Source: JBBQDZ01 sp038237515
GTDB lineage: Bacteria > Actinomycetota > Thermoleophilia > Gaiellales > Gaiellaceae
Reading direction: 5' to 3'
Assembly: GCA_038237515.1 (NCBI GenBank)
Contig: JBBRYP010000007.1
Span: forward strand, 1-64,000
DNA length: 64,000 nt
Position numbers and translations under genes: made by a program. Positions 7,115 to 15,397 of the stretch are shown here, one piece after another (the first letter of the stretch is position 1; the number at the start of each line of letters is the position of its first letter). The notes beneath the pieces were generated by a model. It saw nothing but the letters and a program-made list of their open reading frames with translations. It was not told where the DNA came from and made no database searches.

Positions 7115-9430
7115 GGCTGCGAGCTCTCCGCTCTCGACCCGCGCCGGCTCGAGGGCCAGCTCGAGAACCTCGTCCACGCTCATCACCGGGTGGAACGTGA
7201 GCTCCTCCCGCACGTCGGTGGGGACGTCGTCGAGGTCTGCCCGATTGCGTTCCGGGATGACGACCGACGTGAGCCCGGCGGCGTGGGCGGCGAGCACCTT
7301 CTGCTTCAGTCCGCCGATCGGCAGCACGCGGCCCTGGAGGGTCACCTCCCCGGTCATCCCGACCGTGTGCCTCACCGGCCGCCCCGTCAGGAGCGACGCC
7401 AACGCGGTCGTCATCGTGATCCCGGCACTAGGCCCGTCCTTCGGGATCGCCCCGGCGGGCACGTGGACGTGGAAGCTGCGCCCCTCGAGCTCCCGCTCCT
7501 CGACTCCGAGCTCGCCGGCGTGCGCGCGGATCCAGGAGAGCGCGATGCGCGCGGACTCCTTCATCACGTCGCCGAGCTGACCCGTCAGCACGAGTGGATC
7601 CTCGCCCGCCATCGAGGTAGCCTCGATGAAGAGGACGTCCCCGCCGGTGCCGGTGACGGAGAGGCCGGTGGCGACGCCCGGAACGGCGGTGCGAATCGCG
7701 GCCTCCTGGAAGAACCGCTGCCGGCCGAGGGCGTCGCGCAGGACTGCGACGTCGACGCCTACGGGAGCCTCGAGCTCCCCTCCGACGATCTTCGTCGCGA
7801 CCTTCCGCAGGATCTTCCCGAGCTCCCGCTCGAGCTGCCGGACGCCCGCCTCGCGCGTGTACTCGCGGATCACGAGCCCGAGCACGGACTCGTCGATCGA
7901 GACCTCGCCCTCCTCGAGCCCGTTCCGCTCGCGCTGCCGCGGCCAGAGGTAGCCGCGCGCGATCCCGACCTTCTCGTCCACCGTGTAGCCGTCGAAGCGG
8001 ATCACCTCCATGCGGTCGAGCAGCGGACCCGGGATCGTCTCCGCTACGTTCGCAGTGGCGATGAACACGACCTCGGACAGGTCGAGCTCGACGTCGAGGT
8101 AATGATCGCGGAAGCTGTGGTTCTGCGCAGGATCGAGCACCTCGAGCAGGGCCGCCGAGGGGTCGCCGCGCCAGTCGGCGCCGACCTTGTCGACCTCGTC
8201 CAGCATGATCACCGGGTTCATCGTCCCCGCGTCCCGCAACGCCCGCACGAGCCGGCCGGGGAGCGCGCCGATGTAGGTCCGCCGGTGACCGCGGATCTCG
8301 GCCTCGTCGCGGACGCCGCCGAGCGACATGCGGACGAACTCGCGGTTGAGCGCGCGCGCGACCGACTCGCCGATCGACGTCTTGCCGGTGCCGGGCGGCC
8401 CGATCAGCGTCAGGATCGCGCCGGAGCGGCGATCCTCCTCGATCCCCCGCTCCTGCCTCAGCTTCCGGACGGCGAGGTACTCCACGATCCGCTCCTTGAC
8501 GTCCTCGAGGCCGGCGTGATCGGCATCCAGGACCTCGCGGGCCGCCACCGGTTCGAGCCGCTCGTCGGAGCGCTTGCCCCACGGCACGGCGAGGAGCCAG
8601 TCGAGGTAGGTCCGGATCATCGAGGACTCGCCCGACCCGTCGCCCATCCGCTCGAGCCGACCGACCTCCCGCTCAGCCTGCTCGCGCACCGCCTCGGGCA
8701 TCTCAGCGTCGGCGATCTTCGCCCGGTACTCGTCGACGACCGAACCCTCGTCCTCGCCGAGCTCCTTGCGGATCGACTCGAGCTGGCGGCGCAGGATGTA
8801 CTCGCGCTGCTGCTTGGCAGCGCCGGTCTCGACGTCCTCGCGGATGCGCCGGCGCACCTGCAGCTCGGCGAGCCGCTCGCGCTGGAAGCGCAGAGCGAGC
8901 TCGAGACGCTCAACGACCTCCACCGTCTCGAGCAGCTCGACCTTGTGGGCGAACGAGAGGTCGGGGGAGTAGCCGGAGGTGTCGGCGAGTGCGCCCGCAT
9001 CGGTGATCGAGCGCACGAAGGCGGCTATCCGGCCGTCGTCGCCGCGCAGCTCGAGGATCTCCTCGACGACCGCGCGGTACTCGCGCTCGAGCTCCCGGGT
9101 CTGCACGGGCGGAAGCGTCCCGTCGGGTCGCTCCTCGACCTCGACGCGCAGCTTGCCGGCGGCGTCGGTGTGCGCCGCTCCCGCGATCCCGCGGTGGAGG
9201 CCGACGAGCGAGACCGCCCGCCCGCCGCCGGGAAGCCGGACGTGGTCGGAGATCTCGGCGACCGTTCCCACCTTGGCGTACGAGCCCTCGTGCACGGGGA
9301 CGAGCAGCACGCGCTCCTCGTCGCCCGTCTCGACGGTCAGGGTCACGTTCATGTTCGGGAAGACGACGACGTCCTCCATCGGTACGAGCAAGAGTGTGCT
9401 CAAGGATTCACGCTCCTCAGGTGAGTTCAT
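7112..9430 (-). CDS. lon: ATP-dependent Lon protease
   Basis: The 772-residue protein has the full Lon order. An N-terminal substrate-binding domain (from LLLVPMEDVVVFPNMN) is followed by a coiled region (EYILRRQLESIRKELGEDEG). The AAA+ module has Walker A GPPGTGKTSIGESVA, the SLGGVRDEAEIRGHRRTY segment and Walker B NPVIMLDEVDK. The protease domain has the catalytic Ser in KDGPSAGITM and the Lys in GLKQKVLAAH. The cytosolic enzyme degrades misfolded and regulatory proteins. The ATG at 9430 matches the usual Lon N-terminus; the frame is open for another 107 codons upstream, but that part is a helicase remnant. The TGA stop is contributed by the edge of a short repeat element. Confidence 0.97.
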   Translation of the reverse strand: MNSPEERESLSTLLLVPMEDVVVFPNMNVTLTVETGDEERVLLVPVHEGSYAKVGTVAEISDHVRLPGGGRAVSLVGLHRGIAGAAHTDAAGKLRVEVEERPDGTLPPVQTRELEREYRAVVEEILELRGDDGRIAAFVRSITDAGALADTSGYSPDLSFAHKVELLETVEVVERLELALRFQRERLAELQVRRRIREDVETGAAKQQREYILRRQLESIRKELGEDEGSVVDEYRAKIADAEMPEAVREQAEREVGRLERMGDGSGESSMIRTYLDWLLAVPWGKRSDERLEPVAAREVLDADHAGLEDVKERIVEYLAVRKLRQERGIEEDRRSGAILTLIGPPGTGKTSIGESVARALNREFVRMSLGGVRDEAEIRGHRRTYIGALPGRLVRALRDAGTMNPVIMLDEVDKVGADWRGDPSAALLEVLDPAQNHSFRDHYLDVELDLSEVVFIATANVAETIPGPLLDRMEVIRFDGYTVDEKVGIARGYLWPRQRERNGLEEGEVSIDESVLGLVIREYTREAGVRQLERELGKILRKVATKIVGGELEAPVGVDVAVLRDALGRQRFFQEAAIRTAVPGVATGLSVTGTGGDVLFIEATSMAGEDPLVLTGQLGDVMKESARIALSWIRAHAGELGVEERELEGRSFHVHVPAGAIPKDGPSAGITMTTALASLLTGRPVRHTVGMTGEVTLQGRVLPIGGLKQKVLAAHAAGLTSVVIPERNRADLDDVPTDVREELTFHPVMSVDEVLELALEPARVESGELAA

Positions 9431-9434
9431 CGTA

Positions 9435-9456
9435 CTAGGTTCAACGAGTGAACTAG
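9435..9456. promoter_or_regulatory. Inverted repeat upstream of lon, possible operator
   Basis: GTTCA (9439-9443) and TGAAC (9449-9453) are separated by five bases and flanked by CTAG on one side and TAG on the other. The site lies 9-23 bases before the chosen lon start, where a repressor or activator of a stress gene might bind. It is not a clear match to the HspR or ClgR motifs known for actinobacterial lon and clp genes. The repeat is seen directly and the regulatory role is a guess. Confidence 0.3.
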
Positions 9457-9475
9457 CCAAGGGCATCCCGCCCCC

Positions 9476-9691
9476 GGGGTCGGGATACGTGTGGGTGTCG
9501 ACGCGTAGCGCGTCGTTCATGTGCGCGACGAGGCTCTCGAACATCGCGTCCGCCTGGCGGCTCTTGCGGCGAAGGTTGTCGCGGATCCCCCGTTCCCCCT
9601 CCGTCACCACCAGGTCAACCGTGACGGGTCGGGTCTGGCCGTACCGCCAGCAGCGGCGCACGGCCTGGTAGTACTGCTCGCCGCGGCTGGC
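9476..9691 (-). pseudogene. Remnant of an SNF2-type DEAD/DEAH helicase C-terminus
   Basis: In the same frame as lon, and upstream of its start, lie about 70 codons reading GEQYYQAVRRCWRYGQTRP and then RDNLRRKSRQADAMF and SLVAHMNDALR. The Q-x-x-R-R-x-x-R-x-G-Q string is helicase motif VI of SF2 enzymes. The surrounding sequence resembles the end of the SNF2-like helicases found in mobile or defence-related loci. The rest of a helicase, including Walker motifs, is absent from the 321-base gap between amidase and lon, so this is a relic, not a gene. No stop codon interrupts it. Confidence 0.6.
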
Positions 9692-9751
9692 GTTGCGTCG
9701 GGTTAGGTGCGGTGGAGATCCGCATGCTTCGAAGCGGCGTGTCCTCTGCAC

Positions 9752-11158
9752 TCAGACGAGATTCGGGCGGCGCGCCGTCTCCTCGCTGCGCTCCTCGAGC
9801 GCGCTGCCGGCTCTGAGCACAGCGCCTTCCTCGAAGTGCCGGCCCACGAGCTGCACACCGACCGGAAGACCGTCCGCGCTTCGGCCGAAGGGAACGTTGA
9901 GCGCCGGCGAGCCGGTCAGATCGAACGGGATCGTTGCCCGCATCGTCGTCCGCGGCGGAAGCATCTGCCCCTCGAGCTCGAGCTCGACGAGCCCGTGCCC
10001 GTGCGCCGGGGTCGGCGCAGTCGGGCACAGCAGCAGGTCGTGGCCACGGAAGAACGCGGCAAGCTCGCGGCGGAGGGCCTCGACCGCTGCCTCGCCGGCC
10101 AGGAACCCGTCGAGCGTCGGGTGCGTGCGGCCGCTCAGGCGGCGCGCCAGGAACGAGTGCAGCTCCTGCTGACGGCCGGCAACGACTCGGTCGAAGTAGG
10201 CCGCCGCGCCGGCGCCGTACAGCATCAGCGTCAGCGTGTTGCAGTCGCGGGCGGCGAAGCCCGGCAGCTCGGCCTCCTCGACCGTGGCGCCGGCGTCATG
10301 CAGCGCGGCCGCGGCGCGCGCCACGACCGCGGCAACCCCAGCGTCGACCGTACCGAAGGCGTTCGTGAGCCATCCGATCCGGAGCGGCGCCAGCGAGCCT
10401 CCGCCCACGACCGCGGCCGGCCGGAGCACCGGTACCGCGCGCGCGTCCTCGCCGTCGGGCCCGGCGATGGCGGCCAGGGCCACCGCCGCGTCGCGCACGC
10501 TTCGAGCCATCGGGCCGACGTGCATGTAGTCGAGGAGCACCTCCGGCCAGTGGCCCGTCAGGGGAACCAGCCCGTGGGTCGGCTTTAGCCCGACCACGCC
10601 GCAGTAGTGCGCCGGGAGCCGGATCGAGCCACCGAGGTCGCTCCCGAGGCCGAGCGGCGTGAGCCCGGCGGCGAGCGCCGCCGCCTCGCCCCCGCTCGAG
10701 CCGCCGGCGGTGCGTTCCAGGTTCCACGGGTTCGGCGTACGGCCGAAGACGAGGTTGTCGGTTTCCCACCAGAGCGCGAACTCGGGCAGGTTCGTCTTCG
10801 CGAGCGGGATCGCGCCCGCGTCACGCAGCCGGGCGACCGCGGTCGCGTCTCGGTCCGGGACGCGATCGAAGAAGAGAAGCGAGCCGCGCGTCGTGCGCAC
10901 GCCGGCCGTGTCGAAGGAATCCTTGATCGTGAACGGGACGCCGTGGAGCGGGCCGAGCCGCTCACCGCGGCGCACTACCGCTTCGGCCTCGCGCGCCCGG
11001 TCCTCCGCGTCCTCGTAATGGGTGACGAGCGCGTTCAGACGCGGGTTCAGGGCCTCGGCCCGGTCACGCAGCGCCCGCACGACCTCGACGGGAGAAATCT
11101 CCCGGCGGCCGATCTGCAGGGCGAGCTCGGTCGCGTCGAGATAGCAGAGCTCGCTCAC
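9752..11158 (-). CDS. Amidase (amidase-signature family)
   Basis: The 468-residue protein belongs to the amidase-signature family, Ser-cisSer-Lys hydrolases that cleave amides to carboxylate and ammonia. The catalytic elements are visible: Lys79 in PFTIKDSFD, the cis-Ser region AGGSSGGEAA (Ser154/155), and the nucleophile Ser178 in GSDLGGSIR. There is no signal peptide, so it is cytosolic. The GTG start overlaps the stop of the upstream CoA-transferase gene by 4 bases (GTGA), indicating translational coupling. Members include GatA, but no GatB/C genes are nearby, so a catabolic amidase is more likely. Substrate unknown. Confidence 0.93.
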   Translation of the reverse strand: MSELCYLDATELALQIGRREISPVEVVRALRDRAEALNPRLNALVTHYEDAEDRAREAEAVVRRGERLGPLHGVPFTIKDSFDTAGVRTTRGSLLFFDRVPDRDATAVARLRDAGAIPLAKTNLPEFALWWETDNLVFGRTPNPWNLERTAGGSSGGEAAALAAGLTPLGLGSDLGGSIRLPAHYCGVVGLKPTHGLVPLTGHWPEVLLDYMHVGPMARSVRDAAVALAAIAGPDGEDARAVPVLRPAAVVGGGSLAPLRIGWLTNAFGTVDAGVAAVVARAAAALHDAGATVEEAELPGFAARDCNTLTLMLYGAGAAAYFDRVVAGRQQELHSFLARRLSGRTHPTLDGFLAGEAAVEALRRELAAFFRGHDLLLCPTAPTPAHGHGLVELELEGQMLPPRTTMRATIPFDLTGSPALNVPFGRSADGLPVGVQLVGRHFEEGAVLRAGSALEERSEETARRPNLV

Positions 11159-12336
11159 GGAACGCGGGCGATTCCGCGTGCGACGAGCCCGTCGATCTGA
11201 GCCTCCTCGTACCCGGCCTCGCGGAGCACCTCCCGCGTGTGCTCGCCGAGGCGCGGCGGTGCGCTGGCGTAACGCGGGCGCTCGCCGTCGAACGAGACGG
11301 CTGGCGCGACCAGCTGGAGGTTCTCGACCTGGGGGTGCGGGACGGCCTGGAGCAGGCCGAGCTCGCGCGTCTGCTCGAGCCCCGCGACCTGGGCGACGTC
11401 GTGGACGGGCGCAGCGGGGACGCCGGCCGCCGCGAGCCGCTCGAGCCAGACAGCAAGAGGCTCCGCTGCGAGGCGCTCCTCGATCAGGCGCGTGAGCGCC
11501 TCACGATTCGCGACCCGTTCCGGGTTCGTCGCGAACCGCGGGTCGTCTGCGATGGTCAGCTCGAGCGCCTCGCAGAGCGAGCCGAAGAGCCTGTCGTTGG
11601 CCGCAGCGATCATCAGCTCTCCGTCGGTGGCGCGGAAGACCGAATACGGAGCGATCAGCGGGAAGCCCGTGCCGTGACGCCCGGGCGCCTGCCCCGTCGC
11701 GAGATAGCCGACGATCTGGTAGGGAAGCAAGGCTACGGCGGTCTCGAAGAGGGAGACGTCGATGTCGCGCGAACCGCCGCCGAGGAGCGCAGCGAGGATC
11801 CCGATTGCCGCCCACTGACCGGTGCCCTGGTCGATCAGCGAGACGCCGGCGCGAACCCCCGGCCGGTCGGCCTCGCCCGTGACGCTGACGATCCCGGCCG
11901 TCGCCTGGATCATCGGGTCGTAGCCCGGAAGGTCGCGAAGCGGTCCTCTCGCCCCGTAGGAGCCGATCGTGCAGTAGACGAGCGCCGGGTTGGCGCCTCG
12001 TAGGTTCGCAGAGCCGAGCCCGCGGCGCTCGGCGAGCCCCGGCCGGAGGCTCTGGACGAAGACGTCGGAGCGCGCCGCCAGCCGCAACACCGCCTCCCGG
12101 CCCTCCTCGGTTCCGATCGCGAGCGCGACGGCCCGCTTGCCGGCGTTCGCAGCGAGGAACATCGTGCTCTCTCCGTTCCAGAACGGTGGCCCCCACGTGC
12201 GCGTGAAGTCGCCCTCCGGCGGCTCGATCTTGACGACCTCCGCGCCGAGAGCGGCCAGGATCTGGGTGCAGTAGGGGCCGGCGAGCGAGGTCGTGAGGTC
12301 GAGCACGCGCCGACCGTCGAGCGGGAGGAAGCTCAC
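11155..12336 (-). CDS. CaiB/BaiF family CoA-transferase
   Basis: The 393-residue protein matches the class III (CaiB/BaiF) CoA-transferases, which move CoA between carboxylic acids through an aspartyl intermediate. The N-terminus LDGRRVLDLTTSLAGPYCTQ and the GAEVVKIEPPEGD segment are typical. The catalytic Asp is Asp169 in SLIDQGTGQ, the same number as in formyl-CoA transferase. It is the first of three such proteins in this window. It is followed by a coupled amidase gene, suggesting joint processing of an amide- or acid-derived substrate. GTG start at 12336. Confidence 0.93.
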   Translation of the reverse strand: MSFLPLDGRRVLDLTTSLAGPYCTQILAALGAEVVKIEPPEGDFTRTWGPPFWNGESTMFLAANAGKRAVALAIGTEEGREAVLRLAARSDVFVQSLRPGLAERRGLGSANLRGANPALVYCTIGSYGARGPLRDLPGYDPMIQATAGIVSVTGEADRPGVRAGVSLIDQGTGQWAAIGILAALLGGGSRDIDVSLFETAVALLPYQIVGYLATGQAPGRHGTGFPLIAPYSVFRATDGELMIAAANDRLFGSLCEALELTIADDPRFATNPERVANREALTRLIEERLAAEPLAVWLERLAAAGVPAAPVHDVAQVAGLEQTRELGLLQAVPHPQVENLQLVAPAVSFDGERPRYASAPPRLGEHTREVLREAGYEEAQIDGLVARGIARVP

Positions 12337-12450
12337 GACGCGGATCCTAGGCTGCAGGCCCCTCGCTCAGGACCCTGTCCCGGGTCCCCCGCGGGCGCGC
12401 CCCCCCGGGACACGCCGCAGGTCTGTTCCCGGCACGCCTCCCCCGGACGC

Positions 12451-12510
12451 GGCCAGGGTCTGTCCCCGGGCATGGCTCGCCAGCACTAGGCCAGGGTCTG
12501 TCCCCGGGCA
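12451..12510. repeat. Direct repeat pair around GGTCTGTCCCCGGG, REP-like
   Basis: The 20-mer CCAGGGTCTGTCCCCGGGCA, with GG before it, occurs twice, at 12451-12472 and 12489-12510, 38 bases apart. Degenerate versions lie just upstream near 12369-12390 (GACCCTGTCCCGGGTC) and 12418-12435 (CAGGTCTGTTCCCGG). The cluster fills the region between the divergent CoA-transferase and semialdehyde dehydrogenase genes. GGTCTGTCCCC-type palindromic repeats resemble REP sequences mobilised by tyrosine-type (Y1) transposases; no such gene is present here. Confidence 0.6.
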
Positions 12511-12561
12511 CGGCCGGCGGAGACGACGGCCGTTACGGTTCCGGCCAAATAACATTGCGTC

Positions 12562-14046
12562 ATGGCCCAGCTCGCCGACGCCCCTCCCGCAGTGCGGTTC
12601 GGCGACCTCCTCCGCGAGCACGCCTACGTCGACGGCGCGTGGATCGACGCCGACTCCGGCGCGACGTTCCCGGTCGTGAACCCGGCGACGGGCGAGCGGA
12701 TTGCAGCTGTTCCGCGGCTGGGGGCGACCGAGACCCGGCGGGCGATCGAGGCGGCACAGCAGGCGCTTCCGGGCTGGCGCGGGCTTGCGGCGAAGGAGCG
12801 GTCGCGCATCCTGCGCCGGCTCGCCGACCTGATGCTCGAGCGCAAGGAAGATCTCGCAGCGCTCCTGACCACCGAGCAGGGGAAGCCGCTAGCCGAGTCG
12901 AGGGTCGAAATCGGCTATGCCGCCTCGTTCTTCGAATGGTTCGCCGAGGAGGGAAAGCGCGTCTACGGTGACACCATCCCCTCCCCCTGGCCCGACAAGC
13001 GCGTCGTGGTGACGAAGGAGCCGGTGGGTGTCACCGCCGGGATCACGCCGTGGAACTTCCCGACGGCGATGGTGACCCGCAAGTCGGCCCCGGCGCTCGC
13101 CGCCGGCTGCACGATGGTGCTGAAGCCGGCGGAGCAGACGCCGCTGTCGGCACTTGCGATCGCGGTTCTCGCAGAGGAGGCGGGCCTACCCCCAGGCGTT
13201 CTCTCCATCGTGACGGGCGACGCGGAGGACGCGCCGGCGATCGGCGGCGAGCTCACGTCGAACCCGCTCGTCCGCAAGCTCGGCTTCACCGGCTCGACCG
13301 AGGTGGGCAAGCTCCTGATGCGCCAGTGCGCGGGACAGGTGAAGAAGGTCTCGCTCGAGCTCGGCGGCAACGCTCCCTTCCTCGTCTTCGACGACGCCGA
13401 CCTGGACGCGGCCGTGGAGGGCGCGATCGTCTGCAAGTTCCGTAACTCGGGGCAGACGTGCATCTCCGCAAACAGGATCCTCGTCCAGGACGCGGTGCAC
13501 GACGGCTTCCTCGAGCGCTTTTCGGCGGCGGTCGCCAGGCTGCGGGTCGCCGAAGGCTTCGACCCCCAGGCGAGCGTGGGCCCGCTGATCGACGAGAGCG
13601 GCCTCGAGAAGGTCGAGCGGCACGTCGCGGACGCCCGGAAGAAGGGGGCCGAGGTCGTTCTCGGCGGCAGACGCCACGAGCTCGGTGGAACGTTCTTCCA
13701 GCCGAGCATCCTCACCGGGGTGACGATGGAGATGGCCATGAGCTGCGAGGAGACCTTCGGGCCAGTTGCGGGCATCGCCGGCTTCTCGAGCGACGAGGAG
13801 GCCGTCCGGATCGCGAACGACACGCCGTACGGCCTGGCGGCGTACCTCTACAGCCGCGACGTCGGCCGCATCTGGCGCGTCTCGGAGGCGCTCGAGTACG
13901 GGATCGTCGGCGTCAACACCGGCCTGATCTCGACCGAGGTCGCCCCGTTCGGCGGCATGAAGGAGTCCGGGATCGGCCGGGAGGGGTCGAAGTACGGGAT
14001 CGGCGAGTGGCTCGAGACCAAGTACCTGTGCCTCGGCGGAATCTGA
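12562..14046 (+). CDS. gabD: NAD(P)-dependent succinate-semialdehyde dehydrogenase-like enzyme
   Basis: The 494-residue protein is a complete aldehyde dehydrogenase. It has the cofactor-binding TPWNFPTAMVTRKSAPALAA, the general base Glu266 in SLELGGNAP and the nucleophile Cys300 in NSGQTCISANRI. The EQGKPLAE segment and overall pattern fit the GabD/succinate- or glutarate-semialdehyde dehydrogenase group, which oxidises semialdehydes to dicarboxylates. Exact substrate is inferred. ATG at 12562 follows a short leader with TAACAT at 12550-12555 as a weak -10 candidate. It heads a co-directional run with a NIPSNAP protein, an SDR, a cupin and a TPP enzyme. Confidence 0.9.
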   Translation: MAQLADAPPAVRFGDLLREHAYVDGAWIDADSGATFPVVNPATGERIAAVPRLGATETRRAIEAAQQALPGWRGLAAKERSRILRRLADLMLERKEDLAALLTTEQGKPLAESRVEIGYAASFFEWFAEEGKRVYGDTIPSPWPDKRVVVTKEPVGVTAGITPWNFPTAMVTRKSAPALAAGCTMVLKPAEQTPLSALAIAVLAEEAGLPPGVLSIVTGDAEDAPAIGGELTSNPLVRKLGFTGSTEVGKLLMRQCAGQVKKVSLELGGNAPFLVFDDADLDAAVEGAIVCKFRNSGQTCISANRILVQDAVHDGFLERFSAAVARLRVAEGFDPQASVGPLIDESGLEKVERHVADARKKGAEVVLGGRRHELGGTFFQPSILTGVTMEMAMSCEETFGPVAGIAGFSSDEEAVRIANDTPYGLAAYLYSRDVGRIWRVSEALEYGIVGVNTGLISTEVAPFGGMKESGIGREGSKYGIGEWLETKYLCLGGI

Positions 14047-14125
14047 TGCGGACGCGTCGCCGGCGGCGGTCGGCCTCCTCTGGGCTTCCTCATAGGTCCC
14101 TCTCGGGTGCCTCCAGGGCAACTCT

Positions 14126-14458
14126 GTGGCAGCGCTCGCGCGGATGATCGTCGAGCAGCGCGACTACCACGTCTACACAGGCAGGCTCCCGGAGCTCGTC
14201 CGGCTCTACGAGACGGAAGGGATCGAGCTCCAGCAGAGCCACCTCGGAGGCCTAATCGGAGTCTTCACGACCGACATCGGGGCGCTCTCGATGTACACCA
14301 GCCTGTGGGGCTACGACAGCTACTCGGAGCGGGAGGAGCGCCGCGCACGCCTGCAGGCGGACGAGCGGTGGAAGACGTTCCTCGCGCGGATCCAGCCGCT
14401 CATCCACACTCAGCACAACCGGATCCTCCTCCCCACCCCGTTCTCGCCGCTCCGGTGA
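14126..14458 (+). CDS. NIPSNAP family protein
   Basis: The 110-residue protein has the NIPSNAP signature, an antiparallel alpha-beta (dimeric ferredoxin-like) fold: MIVEQRDYHVYTGRLPELV at the start, then SMYTSLWGYDSY and a C-terminal RILLPTPFSP. Bacterial members occur beside dehydrogenases and hydrolases in catabolic clusters; their biochemical role is not settled. GTG at 14126 has an AGGG 7 bases upstream; the ATG at 14144 is the alternative and would begin exactly at the conserved MIVEQRDY. The stop overlaps the GTG of the next gene. Confidence 0.85.
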   Translation: MAALARMIVEQRDYHVYTGRLPELVRLYETEGIELQQSHLGGLIGVFTTDIGALSMYTSLWGYDSYSEREERRARLQADERWKTFLARIQPLIHTQHNRILLPTPFSPLR

Positions 14459-15201
14459 GCGGTCTCGACGGGAAGGTCGCCGTCGTCACCGGCGGTGCGC
14501 AGGGCATCGGCCGCGCGATCGCGGAAGGGCTGGCGGCCGAGGGCGCGCGTATCGTCGTAGCCGACCTCGCGAATGCCGACGAGGCAGCCTCCGGCTTCGA
14601 CGAAGGAGTCGGCCTCACCGTGGACGTGTCCTCAGAGGACGACGTGGCGCGCATGGCCGCCGAGACCGTCGAGCGCTGCGGCGGCGTCGACATCCTCGTC
14701 AACAACGCGGGCCTCTACGCGTCGCTCGCGCTCCGCCCCTTCGAGGAGATCCCGCTCGAGGAGTGGCGGCGCGTGATGGACGTGAACGTCGCCAGCATGT
14801 TCCTCACCTGCCGGGCGGTCGTGCCGCACATGCGCGGACGCGGCGGCGGCCGGATCGTGAACATCTCCTCCGGCACTCCCTTTCGCGGTGTTCCGTTCCT
14901 CCTCCACTACGTCACGAGCAAGGGCGCCATCGTCGCGTTCACGCGCGCGCTAGCGAAGGAGGTCGGCAGGGACGAGATCCTCGTCAACTGCGTCGCGCCC
15001 GGCTTCACGATCAGCGCCGGCGTCGAGCAGAACCCCGTCCACATCGAGAAGCTCCGCGACGTCACGATCGCTTCGCGGACGCTGCAGCGAGACCAGCGGC
15101 CCGAGGACGTCGTCGGTGCCGTCGTCTTCCTCTGCACGCCCGAAGCTGCCTTCGTCACGGGCCAAACGATCGTCATCGACGGCGGCCAGTACTTCCATTG
15201 A
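14455..15201 (+). CDS. Short-chain dehydrogenase/reductase (SDR)
   Basis: The 248-residue classical SDR has the nucleotide motif TGGAQGIG (12-19), NNAG (83-86) and the catalytic Ser139, Tyr152 and Lys156 (HYVTSKGA). The acidic residue after beta-2 (VADLAN) suggests preference for NAD(H). Members oxidise secondary alcohols or reduce ketones; the substrate cannot be read. The GTG start overlaps the stop of the NIPSNAP gene (GTGA), so translation is coupled. A pair of hairpin repeats follows the stop. Confidence 0.92.
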   Translation: MSGLDGKVAVVTGGAQGIGRAIAEGLAAEGARIVVADLANADEAASGFDEGVGLTVDVSSEDDVARMAAETVERCGGVDILVNNAGLYASLALRPFEEIPLEEWRRVMDVNVASMFLTCRAVVPHMRGRGGGRIVNISSGTPFRGVPFLLHYVTSKGAIVAFTRALAKEVGRDEILVNCVAPGFTISAGVEQNPVHIEKLRDVTIASRTLQRDQRPEDVVGAVVFLCTPEAAFVTGQTIVIDGGQYFH

Positions 15202-15309
15202 TTCTCGGCCGCGAGAGGAGCTCGACTGAAACGAGACATGGGCGCTTGCGGGCGGAGCCGGGCTTGCCCGGCGGGAGCCTCGAAATCGATGCGTGTAGCC
15301 GCTGCGAAG

Positions 15310-15390
15310 AAGAAGGGGGACCGTGGGGGAAACATGGTTTCCCCCACGAGAAAGAAGGGGGACCGTGGGGGAAACATGGCTTCCCCCACG
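15310..15390 (+). repeat. Tandem hairpin repeat (two 39-bp units, 42-bp period)
   Basis: Two copies of a unit starting AAGAAGGGGGACC lie at 15310-15348 and 15352-15390. Each unit contains a hairpin. In the first the arms GTGGGGGAAAC (15323-15333) and GTTTCCCCCAC (15337-15347) pair perfectly around the loop ATG. The second (15365-15389) differs by one base (GCTTCCCCCAC), leaving one mismatch. They stand between the SDR stop and the cupin gene and could act as a transcription attenuator, an RNA-stability element or a dispersed REP-like repeat. The ATG in the loop is in frame with the cupin gene but lies in repeat sequence. Confidence 0.85.
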
Positions 15391-15397
15391 CGCTGAA

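Noticed and set aside
9431..9751. Lon with a 107-residue N-terminal extension
   Set aside because: The extension matches a helicase C-terminus, not Lon, and the ATG at 9430 matches normal Lon starts.
15310..15390. CRISPR array
   Set aside because: Only two units with no unique spacers and strong self-complementarity; no cas genes nearby.
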